A stretch of 64,000 nucleotides of DNA, taken from contig NZ_PPEK01000009.1 of assembly GCF_002899715.1 (NCBI RefSeq), forward strand, positions 50,743 through 114,742, read 5' to 3'. The notes beneath the pieces are model-generated. The model was not told the origin of the DNA and did no database searches. It saw only the letters and a list, made by a program, of their open reading frames with translations. Made by a program: the position numbers and the translations under genes. Source of the DNA: Enteroscipio rubneri (GTDB lineage Bacteria; Actinomycetota; Coriobacteriia; Coriobacteriales; Eggerthellaceae). Of the stretch, positions 56,855 through 64,000 are shown one piece after another (position 1 is the first letter of the stretch; each line of letters starts with the position of its first letter).

Positions 56855-58369
56855 TTATTTCAACCCGACGAACTCCACGTCAATCTGATCGTCAAGGTAC
56901 TCCTGCACCGGCGGCTTGCCATACTCTTTCAGCTTTTCCACATGCCAGCACTCGGTGGGCGGGAGCCCTTCTATCGTATCGGCCACGAACACCGGATCCT
57001 TGCCCGCCTTGCGCTGAGCCGTGTAGTCGTCGAGCACCTTGAGCGCCCATTTGCCCAGCAACACGATGGCAACGAGGTTCACGATCGCCATGAAGCCCAT
57101 GAAGATATCGGCCAGGTTCCACGCCAGGTCGAAGCTGTTCACCGCGCCATAGAAGATGACGCACAGACACACGAGGCGGAATACGAACAGGAGCGCGCGG
57201 CTATCGCCCTTGATGAAGCGCAGGTTGTTCTCCGCATAGAAGTAATTGCCGATGAGACTGGAGAACGCGAAGGCGAAGATGGCGAACGTGATGAAGTGGA
57301 TGCCTATCTCGCCCACCGCGTTGTTCACGGCCATCTGGACGAGCGGCATGCCGTTGAGCGCGGCGGCCGCTTGCGGATCCTGCACGTAGAACACGAGCAC
57401 CATCATGGCCGAGCAGGTGCAGATGAGCAGCGTGTCGATGTACACGGACAGGCTCTGTACGAGGCCCTGCTTGCAAGGGTGCGACACCGACGCCGTGGCG
57501 GCCGCGTTCGGCGCCGAGCCCATGCCGGCCTCGTTGGAGTACAAGCCACGCTTGATGCCGAGCATGACCACCGAGCCCGCGAAGCCGCCGAAGATCGACT
57601 GAAAATCGAACGCCGACGCGAACACCATGCCGAACACCTCCGGCAGTATGGCGATGTTGGAGACGGTAGTCCACACGGCGATGGCGATGTAGGCGAACGC
57701 CATGATAGGCACGATGATAGACGTGATGACGCTGATGCGCTTCGCGCCGCCGAAGATGACAAACGCGGTCATCACCGCCAGCACGATACCGCAGGCCACG
57801 GCCGCGCCGTTCGTGGCGTAGTCGGGGATGTAATACTCGAGCGACGAGGCAGCGTTGAAGGCCTGCAGCCCGTTGAACCCAAATGCAAAGCACAGGATGA
57901 GTAGCACGGCGAACAGGATGCCCAGCCAGCGCTTCCCCAGAGCCTGTTGGATGTAGTACGCAGGACCGCCCCTGAACTCGCCTTCCTTGCCACGCACCTT
58001 CCATATCTGCGCAAGCGTGGACTCGATGAAAGCCGACGCCGCGCCCACGATGGCCATGAGTCCCATCCAGAACACGGCGCCCGGGCCGCCCGTGGCGATG
58101 GCGGTTGCCACGCCCGCGATGTTGCCCGTGCCCACGCGCGATGCCGTGGACACCATGAGCGCCTGGAATGACGAGATGGAGCGCTCGCCGGGAACATGCT
58201 TCTTCTCGGTGAGCTGCGTGAACATGTCCTTGAGATAGCGCAGCTGCACCGCCTTCGTGCGGATGGTGAAGTACACGCCCACGATCACCAGTAGAAACAA
58301 CAAGATGTACGTGTACAGAAAGCCGTCCACCTCACCCGTCCAGGCGACAAGCCATTCGTTGAAGTCCAT
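56855..58369 (-). CDS. Alanine/glycine:cation symporter (AGCS family)
   Basis: A 504-residue sodium- or proton-coupled amino acid symporter. It has about ten membrane segments and family motifs QALMVSTASRVGTGNIAGVA, GGPGAVFWMGLMAIVGAASAF (in part) and GLYSNEAGMGSAPNAAATA. Substrates in the family are alanine, glycine and sometimes glutamine. The C-terminus, about 70 residues after the last helix, is cytoplasmic. Single gene, 80 bases after gatB and separated from it by a hairpin. Confidence 0.93.
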   Translation of the reverse strand: MDFNEWLVAWTGEVDGFLYTYILLFLLVIVGVYFTIRTKAVQLRYLKDMFTQLTEKKHVPGERSISSFQALMVSTASRVGTGNIAGVATAIATGGPGAVFWMGLMAIVGAASAFIESTLAQIWKVRGKEGEFRGGPAYYIQQALGKRWLGILFAVLLILCFAFGFNGLQAFNAASSLEYYIPDYATNGAAVACGIVLAVMTAFVIFGGAKRISVITSIIVPIMAFAYIAIAVWTTVSNIAILPEVFGMVFASAFDFQSIFGGFAGSVVMLGIKRGLYSNEAGMGSAPNAAATASVSHPCKQGLVQSLSVYIDTLLICTCSAMMVLVFYVQDPQAAAALNGMPLVQMAVNNAVGEIGIHFITFAIFAFAFSSLIGNYFYAENNLRFIKGDSRALLFVFRLVCLCVIFYGAVNSFDLAWNLADIFMGFMAIVNLVAIVLLGKWALKVLDDYTAQRKAGKDPVFVADTIEGLPPTECWHVEKLKEYGKPPVQEYLDDQIDVEFVGLK

Positions 58370-58391
58370 CGGAATCCCCCACTTCCTTAAA

Positions 58392-58425
58392 GCGGAGGCG
58401 CACCCTGACCTCAGCGCGCCTCCGC
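58392..58425 (-). terminator. Probable terminator of gatCAB
   Basis: A perfect 10-base stem (GCGGAGGCGC at 58392-58401, complement at 58416-58425) with a 14-base loop, followed on the minus strand by TTTAAGG. It lies between gatB and the symporter gene. Confidence 0.65.
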
Positions 58426-58450
58426 AACCCTGCCTGTTTGCGCGATCCTT

Positions 58451-60025
58451 TTACCCGAGCTTCTTAACCAGAAGCTCGTTGATGAGCTTGGGGTTGCCCT
58501 GGCCGCGCATCTCCTTCATGCACTGGCCCACGAAGAACCCGATAAGGCCGGTCTTGCCGCCCTGGTACTGCGCCACCTTGTCGGGGTTGGCCGCCAGCAC
58601 CGCGTCGATCACGGCCTCGATGGCGCCCGTGTCCGACACCTGCTTCATGCCGCGCTCCTCCACGATGGCCGCCGGGTCCTTGTCCTCGTCGAGCACGGCC
58701 GCGAACACCTCTTTGGCCTGCTTGGACGAGATCGCGTCCTCGGCCTGCAAGCGCACGAGCTCGAGCGCGCGCGCCGGGGTGAGCGACGTGTCGGCCAGCG
58801 CCACGCCGTCGGCCGCGTTCAGGTAGGCGGTCACGTCGTTGATCACGAGGTTCGCCACCGGCTTGGCCAGCTTGGCCGCGTCGCCGCCGGCAAGCTCCAT
58901 GCACACCTCGAAGAAGTCGGCCGTCTCGCGATGCTCCACCAGGTGGCGCGCGTCGTACGCGGAGAGCCCGAACACGTCCTCGAAGCGGGCCGCCTTCTGG
59001 TCGGGCAGCTCGGGGAGCTTGGCGCGCACCGAGTCGATCCACTCGTCGGTCAGGACGTAGGGCGCGAGGTCCGGGTCCGGGAACAGGCGGTAGTCGTCGG
59101 CCGTCTCCTTCACGCGCATCACGATGGTGCGCTTCTTGGAGGGATCCCAGTGCCGCGTCTCCTGGAAGATCTGGCCGCCCTCCTCGAGCACTTCCGCCTG
59201 GCGGCAGATCTCGTAGGCCAGACCGTCGTGGAGGTTCTTGAAGCTGTTCATGTTCTTGAGCTCGGTCTTCACGCCGAACTCCTTGGCGCCGCGGCGGCGC
59301 AGCGACACGTTGCCGTCGCAGCGCATGGAGCCCTCCTCCATGGAGCAGTCGGAAATGCCGAGCGCCAGGTAGACCTGGCGCAGCTTCTGCATGAACAGGC
59401 GGGCCTCCTCGGGCGTGCGCAGGTCGGGCTCGGTCACGAGCTCGGTGAGCGGCGTGCCGGCGCGGTTGTAGTCCACGAGCGAGTGCGTGGCCCCGGCGAT
59501 GCGGCCCTCGCCGCCGCCGATGTGCACCATCTTGCCCGCGTCCTCCTCCATGTGGATGCGCGTGATGCCCACGTGGGCGGTGTAGCCGTCGGCCGTGCGC
59601 GTCACGTTGCCGCGGCTCTCGCCCACCTCGAGACCCTCCAGGTCGATGCGCTCCTTGGCGGCCGCGCCGTCCACGTCGAGGTCGAGGTGGCCGCGCATGC
59701 AGAAGGCCACCGGGCCCTGCGTGGTCTGGTAGTTCTTCGACATGTCGGGGTACATGTAGGTCTTGCGGTAGAACATCGAGTGCTTCTCGATGTCGCAGTT
59801 CGTGGCCAGGCCCGCCAGCACGATGGACTCGATGGCCGCGCGGTTCGGCACGGGCAGGGCGCCCGGCATCCCCAGGCACACGGGACACGTGTGCGTGTTC
59901 GGCTCGGCGCCGAATTCCAGCTTGCAGCCGCAGAACATCTTGGTGTCGAGCGTGGTGAGCTCGGCGTGGATCTCGAGGCCGATGACGGCCTCCCAGTCCT
60001 GCAGCACCTCTTCGAGCTTGCGCAT
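58451..60025 (-). CDS. gatB: Aspartyl/glutamyl-tRNA amidotransferase subunit B
   Basis: GatB activates the misacylated tRNA and turns Glu-tRNA(Gln) or Asp-tRNA(Asn) into the amide form with ammonia from GatA. The 524-residue protein is longer than the usual about 475. It has VIGLEIHAELTTLDTKMFC, the zinc Cys residues (CGC and CPVC), RKTYMYPDMSKNYQTTQ, HMEEDAGKM, DYNRAGTPLTELVTEPD, and the C-terminal tRNA-binding tail domain. It begins 2 bases after gatA. Confidence 0.97.
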   Translation of the reverse strand: MRKLEEVLQDWEAVIGLEIHAELTTLDTKMFCGCKLEFGAEPNTHTCPVCLGMPGALPVPNRAAIESIVLAGLATNCDIEKHSMFYRKTYMYPDMSKNYQTTQGPVAFCMRGHLDLDVDGAAAKERIDLEGLEVGESRGNVTRTADGYTAHVGITRIHMEEDAGKMVHIGGGEGRIAGATHSLVDYNRAGTPLTELVTEPDLRTPEEARLFMQKLRQVYLALGISDCSMEEGSMRCDGNVSLRRRGAKEFGVKTELKNMNSFKNLHDGLAYEICRQAEVLEEGGQIFQETRHWDPSKKRTIVMRVKETADDYRLFPDPDLAPYVLTDEWIDSVRAKLPELPDQKAARFEDVFGLSAYDARHLVEHRETADFFEVCMELAGGDAAKLAKPVANLVINDVTAYLNAADGVALADTSLTPARALELVRLQAEDAISSKQAKEVFAAVLDEDKDPAAIVEERGMKQVSDTGAIEAVIDAVLAANPDKVAQYQGGKTGLIGFFVGQCMKEMRGQGNPKLINELLVKKLG

Positions 60026-60027
60026 GG

Positions 60028-61719
60028 CTACTCACCTGCCTTTTCAACCTGGGACGGGGCAGCTTCGGCGTTGCCCAGTCGCTCAGACAGTCCTCGCTGC
60101 GCTGCGGAACTCGCTTGGTGGGCAACGCCGAAGCTGCCCTCCGCTGTCAGCAAGCCGGGAAGGTCGACCCCGGGGACCGCATCGGCGGCGTCGGGGATAT
60201 CCACCATCGATCCTTCTGGGTAGGGTTGACCCGGCGCGAAGGCCGGCGCTACGGGGGCTGGGCCGTACACCGTTTCCAGCGCGGCGGCCACACGCAGCAT
60301 GTTCTCATCTTTGAACTGGGGGGATATCAGCTGCACGCCCACCGGCAGCTGCGTTTCGGCACCCAGGCCCACCGGCATGCTCATGCCGCCGTTGCCCGCG
60401 ATGTTGATGGAGATGGTAAACATATCAGACAGGTACATGTCAGTCGGATCGCTCACTTCTCCGAATGCGAACGAGGTGCGCGGGGCGACGGGCGCGAGAA
60501 TGCAGTCCACCTGCTCGTAGGCGCTCGCGTAGTCCTGCGTGATGAGCGTGCGCACCTGCTGAGCGGGATAGTAGTACCGATCGTACACGCCCGCAGACAG
60601 AAGGTAGCTGCCCAGCATGATACGGCGGCACGCCTCGGGGCCGAAGCCCTTGGCACGGCTCGCCTCGTACTGGCTGCCCAGGTCTTTGTGGCCAGGGTCG
60701 CAGTATCCGTAGCGCACCGAGTCGAAGCGCGCAAGGTTGCTGAACGCCTCGCAGGGACCCAGCACGTAGTAGGCACTCATGGCAGCCTGCGCGTTGGGCA
60801 GCTCAACCTCAACGATGTCGGCGCCGAGAGCGCGAAGATGCTCAGCAGCTTCTTCCACCTTGGCCTTGACCTCGGGCGTGAGACCCTTGGCCTCCATGAA
60901 AGCGGGAACCACGCCGATGCGCATACCGCGAACTCCGTCGGCAAGGTTCGCCGTGAAGTCGGTGTCCACGGCCTGGCTCGTGCAGTCGAGCGCATCGCGG
61001 CCGGCGATGGCGTTGAGCGCGTACGCTGCGTCCTCCACCGAGCGCGTGAACGGACCAACCTGATCGAGCGAGCTGCCGAAAGCGACCACGCCGTAGCGGC
61101 TGACTACGCCGTACGTGGGCTTCAACGCCACAGTACCGCAGAAGCTGCCAGGTTGGCGAATGGAGCCGCCCGTATCGCTTCCGAGCGTCACCGTGGCAAG
61201 GCCCGCTGCCACTGCCGCCGCGCTGCCGCCTGACGAGCCGCCGGGCACGCGCGCGAGGTCCCACGGGTTGCGGGTGGGGCCGAAGGCGCTCGTCTCCGTG
61301 GAGGAGCCGAACGCGAATTCGTCCATGTTGAGCTTGCCGAGCGGGATGCCGCCAGCCTCCAGCGTACGCGCGACGCACGTAGCCGTGAAGGGGGATACAT
61401 AGTTGGCGAGCATGGCGGATGAGCACGTGGTATGCGCACCTTCGAGGTTCATGTTGTCCTTGAACGCCACGGGCACGCCGGCGAGCGGGCCGCATGCGGT
61501 CAAATCGTCGGCAGCGACGGCTGCGTCCACGCGCGCAGCAGCCTTGAAGGCCAGCTGTTCGGTAGTCTCGAGGTAGGCATGCGTCGCGCCATCGAGAGCG
61601 TGCACGCGGGCAAGCGACGCCTCGGCCACCTCGCGGGCGCTGAACTCGCGGGCAGCCAACCCTATCTGGATATCGCGCACGCCCATGCAAGCGAACACAC
61701 GCTCGGTTGCGGCAGCCAT
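60028..61719 (-). CDS. gatA: Aspartyl/glutamyl-tRNA amidotransferase subunit A, with repeat-derived tail
   Basis: GatA is the amidase that frees ammonia from glutamine for GatB. The 563-residue protein has the Lys-Ser-Ser triad: Lys87 (VPVAFKDN), Ser162 (PGGSSGGS) and Ser186 (LGSDTGGSIRQP). It is about 75 residues longer than common GatA. The extra part follows VAAALETVYGP, and its last 40 residues (GVAHQASSAAQRGLSERLGN) are encoded by the palindromic repeat at 60057-60139. The catalytic part is untouched. Start ATG 61719 overlaps the gatC stop by one base (TGATG); a TTG just before is possible. Confidence 0.96.
   Translation of the reverse strand: MAAATERVFACMGVRDIQIGLAAREFSAREVAEASLARVHALDGATHAYLETTEQLAFKAAARVDAAVAADDLTACGPLAGVPVAFKDNMNLEGAHTTCSSAMLANYVSPFTATCVARTLEAGGIPLGKLNMDEFAFGSSTETSAFGPTRNPWDLARVPGGSSGGSAAAVAAGLATVTLGSDTGGSIRQPGSFCGTVALKPTYGVVSRYGVVAFGSSLDQVGPFTRSVEDAAYALNAIAGRDALDCTSQAVDTDFTANLADGVRGMRIGVVPAFMEAKGLTPEVKAKVEEAAEHLRALGADIVEVELPNAQAAMSAYYVLGPCEAFSNLARFDSVRYGYCDPGHKDLGSQYEASRAKGFGPEACRRIMLGSYLLSAGVYDRYYYPAQQVRTLITQDYASAYEQVDCILAPVAPRTSFAFGEVSDPTDMYLSDMFTISINIAGNGGMSMPVGLGAETQLPVGVQLISPQFKDENMLRVAAALETVYGPAPVAPAFAPGQPYPEGSMVDIPDAADAVPGVDLPGLLTAEGSFGVAHQASSAAQRGLSERLGNAEAAPSQVEKAGE
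60057..60139. repeat. Palindromic repeat near the 3' end of gatA
   Basis: Perfect 21-base arms (60057-60077 and 60119-60139) flank a 41-base loop. The loop and arm ends carry the shared cores CAGTCGCTCAGACAGTCCT (60076-60094) and TGCGGAACTCGCTTGGTGG (60103-60121), identical to those in the hisH copy. The arms themselves do not resemble those of hisH. The central small hairpin of hisH is absent. Confidence 0.85.
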
Positions 61720-62030
61720 CAACGATCCCCCCCTTCGCCCAAAATCGATGGAACAAGGAAGCAGCCGTCCTGCCGCTTCGGCGCGTTCTCGAGCGCGATT
61801 TCCTGCGTGAACGAAGGTTCTTCGACATCCTCGCGCATGACGTTCGACAAGCCTCCGATGGGATGGAACGTGGGCTGCACGCCCTCGAGGTTGTATTCGG
61901 TAATGGGTGCGAGACTGTCGATGATGGCGTTAAGGTCGGTGGTCATCTGCGCCACCTCGTCGCTCGAAAGCCCGATGCGCGCGTACTCCGCAATGCCGCG
62001 CACATCGTGCTCGGTGAGATATTGGGTCAT
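61719..62030 (-). CDS. gatC: Aspartyl/glutamyl-tRNA amidotransferase subunit C
   Basis: GatC is a small belt that holds GatA and GatB together. The 103-residue protein has the family pattern (LTEHDVRGIAEYARIGLSSD, LNAIIDSLAPITEYNLEGV, REDVEEPSFTQEIALENAP). ATG 62030 chosen over a longer frame that runs into the promoter region. First gene of gatCAB; TTATCATG near 62117-62124 on the minus strand could be part of its promoter. Confidence 0.95.
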   Translation of the reverse strand: MTQYLTEHDVRGIAEYARIGLSSDEVAQMTTDLNAIIDSLAPITEYNLEGVQPTFHPIGGLSNVMREDVEEPSFTQEIALENAPKRQDGCFLVPSILGEGGDR

Positions 62031-62159
62031 AGAGCCTGCTCTTTTCTTCTCTCGTTTCCATGCGGCGCTGTCATGGGTCGGTCGCGGCGCGGTCGAATCC
62101 TGTGGACAGCACGCATACATGATAACAAAGGAAGCGCCGCGCGGTAGCGAACCGCATGA

Positions 62160-62185
62160 AAAGGCCCCGCCGCGGCGGGGCCTTT
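62160..62185. terminator. Terminator after uspA
   Basis: A perfect 26-base palindrome (AAAGGCCCCGCCG and its complement). On the minus strand it ends in TTTTC, a good terminator for the universal stress gene; it can work in both directions. Confidence 0.85.
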
Positions 62186-62226
62186 ACTAAAACGATCTAC
62201 ATCCGCCCGATCTTCGAACCGGGCGC

Positions 62227-62694
62227 CTACTCGCCTTCTTTCACAACAAGGACGGGGACGTCGGAAGATCGCAGCACACCGTAGCTGACGCTGCCGATCA
62301 TGCCCCGAAGACGACCGAGGCCGCGCGCGCCCATCACGATGAGATCGCAGGCATGCTCCGCTGCGTAATCGCCGATGGATTTGGCGACGTCCATGGAGTT
62401 CACAACCTCGAATGCCACGGGATTAGGTAGGTCGTCGAGCATGTCGCCGATCGCTTCCTTCACCTCGGTCTTTTCGCGTGCAATGCCCGCGCTGAGAAGC
62501 CTGTCGTACGTGCCACTGTCGAGGACGTAGCCAGCGTCCACACCCAGATCCGTCGGCTTCGTGGCAACATAGATGGCGCTGAAAACATGAAGCCGAACGG
62601 CCGGATCATCCGCAGCGAAGCCCTTGGCTACCTCGAGCGCGCGAAGCGCATGCTTCGACGTATCGAACGGGACAAGAATGTTGGTGAACATCAT
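62227..62694 (-). CDS. Universal stress protein (UspA family)
   Basis: A 155-residue single-domain Usp. It has NILVPFDTSKHALRALEVA at the start and the ATP-binding pattern GARGLGRLRGMIGSVS followed by SSDVPVLVV. Such proteins bind ATP or AMP and help survival under stress; the precise role is unknown. ATG 62694 is 8 bases from GGAGG. It has its own promoter and terminator. Confidence 0.93.
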   Translation of the reverse strand: MMFTNILVPFDTSKHALRALEVAKGFAADDPAVRLHVFSAIYVATKPTDLGVDAGYVLDSGTYDRLLSAGIAREKTEVKEAIGDMLDDLPNPVAFEVVNSMDVAKSIGDYAAEHACDLIVMGARGLGRLRGMIGSVSYGVLRSSDVPVLVVKEGE

Positions 62695-62729
62695 GATCAC
62701 CACCTCCTTCTTCCTGATCGGATTGGTTA

Positions 62730-62766
62730 ATTATACCATATAAGGCCACGTCAAACTACGGGTCAA
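62730..62766 (-). promoter_or_regulatory. Promoter of the universal stress gene
   Basis: Minus strand: TTGACC (62761-62766), 17 bases, TTATAT (62738-62743), with a second -10-like TATAAT at 62730-62735. TTTGAC occurs twice, 12 bases apart (62762-62767 and 62750-62755), as might suit a regulator. The rest of the gap to 62959 shows nothing clear. Confidence 0.65.
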
Positions 62767-62959
62767 ATAATCAGACCAGACCTGTTCAAAGCATCCGGCA
62801 CCCGCATGCTCGCTCGAAAACGAAAGATGTTCGAAGCGCCCAGAGCCTGCCAACCGGCCATCTTCGCGACATCCGACCGCTCTCGCGCACATCCTTTCGC
62901 AAACGGGCGGCCTCCCGCTCCGTGCGGACAAGGGTTCTCTCCCGTCACGTAAATACTTG

Positions 62960-62995
62960 TTGACGCCCGATACTATGCGTTGTATAGTATCGGGC
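62960..62995 (+). promoter_or_regulatory. padR promoter with overlapping operator
   Basis: TTGACG (62960-62965), 17 bases, TATAGT (62983-62988). A perfect inverted repeat with 12-base arms, GCCCGATACTAT (62965-62976) and ATAGTATCGGGC (62984-62995), 7-base spacer, fills the space between the two hexamers and covers the -10. A bound repressor would block RNA polymerase. Confidence 0.85.
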
Positions 62996-63010
62996 GAAAG
63001 GAGGTATGCA

Positions 63011-63325
63011 ATGGACGCACAGATGAAGCGAGGGTTCCTCGAAGTCTGCGTGCTCGCCTCGATCAACCGGCAGGATTCCTACGGCTACCAGATCGTCAAG
63101 GACGTGCCCGCGATTCTGAACCTGACCGAATCGACGCTCTACCCCCTGCTCAAACGATTGGAGGCGGCGGGGCTGCTCACGACGTACTCCGTCGAGCATA
63201 GCGGGCGGCTGCGCAAGTACTACCGCATCACCGAGGCGGGCGTGCGCCATATCGACGAGTTCCTGCACGAGCGGGACGATGTCGTCTCCATCTACGATTA
63301 CGTGAAACGAGGTGCCAGAAAATGA
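63011..63325 (+). CDS. PadR-family transcriptional regulator
   Basis: A 104-residue winged-helix repressor of the short PadR type (MKRGFLEVCVLASINRQDSYGYQI, ESTLYPLLKRLEAAGLL, GRLRKYYRITEAG). Members bind palindromes and are released by small molecules or stress. The start ATG 63011 follows a near-perfect GAAAGGAGG. The stop overlaps the next start (ATGA). The operator over its own promoter implies autorepression. Confidence 0.95.
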   Translation: MDAQMKRGFLEVCVLASINRQDSYGYQIVKDVPAILNLTESTLYPLLKRLEAAGLLTTYSVEHSGRLRKYYRITEAGVRHIDEFLHERDDVVSIYDYVKRGARK

Positions 63326-64000
63326 ACAAGACCGAGTTCACCGACGCGCTGCGGCGCGCGCTCGGCAAACTGCCGTCGTACGAGGTGGAGCAGTCGATCG
63401 CCTTCTACTCGGAGATGATCGACGACCGCGTGGAGGACGGCATGAGCGAGGCCGACGCCGTGGCGGCGCTCGGACCCGTGGGAGCCATCGCCGCCCAGAT
63501 CATCGCCGAGACGCCGGTCATCCCGAAGGCCATCGCGAAGGCGAACACCGGCAGCCGCACGCTCAACGTGGTGCTGCTCGTGGTGTTCTCGCCCATCTGG
63601 GTGCCCGTGGCGCTGGCGCTGGTCATGGCGGCGCTCATGGTGTACCTGTCCATCTGGATGGTCATCGTGGCGCTATGGGCGACCGTCGTCGCGCTGCTGT
63701 TGTGCGGCCCCATCGGCATCGTGGGCCTGGTGTGGTGCCTTGCTACCGGCTACCCGCTCACGGCCGCCTGGCTTCTGGGCTGCGGGCTGGCCGCCGCGGG
63801 GACGGGGCTGTTCGCCCTGTTCGGCGTCCTAGCCGCCAGCAAGGGGCTCGTGCAGCTCACCCATTCGTTCGCCCGCTGGATCAAGGGGCTGTTCGTGAAG
63901 AAGGTACGCGGATCCGAGCAGGCCGTACCGCCTTGCGCACCCGCATCCGACCTGCCGGCAGCCGCGGGCGCCCTCCACCCCGCAACCCCCTGCCCCGGTG
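63322..64000 (+). CDS. DUF1700-family membrane protein (partial, 3' end outside window)
   Basis: The frame is open from ATG 63322 to the window edge (226 codons). The first about 60 residues are the HAAS/DUF1700 domain (EFTDALRRALGKLPSYEVEQ, SEMIDDRVEDGMSEADAVAALG), then a linker and at least four hydrophobic segments. The end visible here is a Pro/Ala-rich cytoplasmic part. PadR-DUF1700 pairs are common in Gram-positive bacteria, often followed by a DUF4097 adhesin-like protein, which may lie beyond the edge. Function unknown; a link to membrane stress is supposed. Confidence 0.9.
   Translation, partial: MNKTEFTDALRRALGKLPSYEVEQSIAFYSEMIDDRVEDGMSEADAVAALGPVGAIAAQIIAETPVIPKAIAKANTGSRTLNVVLLVVFSPIWVPVALALVMAALMVYLSIWMVIVALWATVVALLLCGPIGIVGLVWCLATGYPLTAAWLLGCGLAAAGTGLFALFGVLAASKGLVQLTHSFARWIKGLFVKKVRGSEQAVPPCAPASDLPAAAGALHPATPCPG

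Noticed and set aside
56486..57904. 472-residue open frame on the plus strand
   Set aside because: Opposite the AGCS symporter; His/Arg/Asp-rich antisense composition.
58464..60125. Overlapping minus-strand frame covering gatB
   Set aside because: Out of frame with gatB; Arg/Gly-rich with no motif.

Overview
The window reads as chromosomal DNA of a high-GC Gram-positive bacterium of the class Coriobacteriia (Actinomycetota), most like the Eggerthella/Gordonibacter group. This rests on base composition, codon use, frequent GTG/TTG starts, a two-gene transketolase, a GlnR-like regulator beside glnA, a BTAD-type regulator and the style of the protein sequences. No rRNA, tRNA, CRISPR array, prophage or insertion sequence was seen. 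Most genes lie on the minus strand in tight operons with 1-8 base overlaps (ATGA, GTGA).

Layout, described in plus-strand order. 1-7460 (minus): cell division ftsE-ftsX (ftsX cut by the window edge), split transketolase, RF2 (prfB) and secA. 7810-10401 (minus): a large ATPase/BTAD regulator. 10556-12855 (plus): a P1-family peptidase and a ClC-type channel. 13052-19784 (minus): rplU-rpmA behind a good promoter, then obgE-proB, proA-nadD-yqeK-rsfS. 20096-25159 (minus): polA, an orphan GlnR-like response regulator and glnA, whose promoter carries a GlnR-box-like site. 25363-26610 (minus): a secreted protein. 26908-32326 (plus): an M16C metalloprotease, a two-gene sufC-sufB Fe-S cluster system and a small membrane protein. 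32618-35077 (minus): a long protein of unknown function. 35359-41404 (minus): feoAB fusion, then a response regulator, ABC ATPase, permease and histidine kinase. 41640-47155 (minus): tal-rho, sppA, and a divergent methionyl-tRNA synthetase. 47379-55197 (minus): a histidine operon hisZG-D-C-B-H-A-F-I, with hisZ and hisG fused and hisE absent. 55382-62694 (minus): a DUF2797 protein, a small membrane protein, an AGCS symporter, gatCAB and a universal stress protein. 63011-64000 (plus): padR and a DUF1700 membrane protein, cut by the window edge.

The most unusual signal is a dispersed palindromic repeat. Copies sit in frame inside hisH (49793-49904) and near the 3' end of gatA (60057-60139), and a relative lies between polA and the glnR-like gene (about 22800-22885). 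Both genic copies keep matching 19-base core ends while their outer hairpin arms differ in sequence but stay self-complementary. They add related peptides (HQASSA...GLSERL) to two unrelated proteins, in the manner of the Rickettsia palindromic elements. Other points of interest: an RF2 with S-P-T in place of S-P-F and no programmed frameshift, a MetRS with a degraded KMSKS loop, a HisZ-HisG fusion, a FeoA-FeoB-Cys-tail fusion, and a PadR operator that lies exactly over its own promoter and shares its half-site with a palindrome upstream of sufC.
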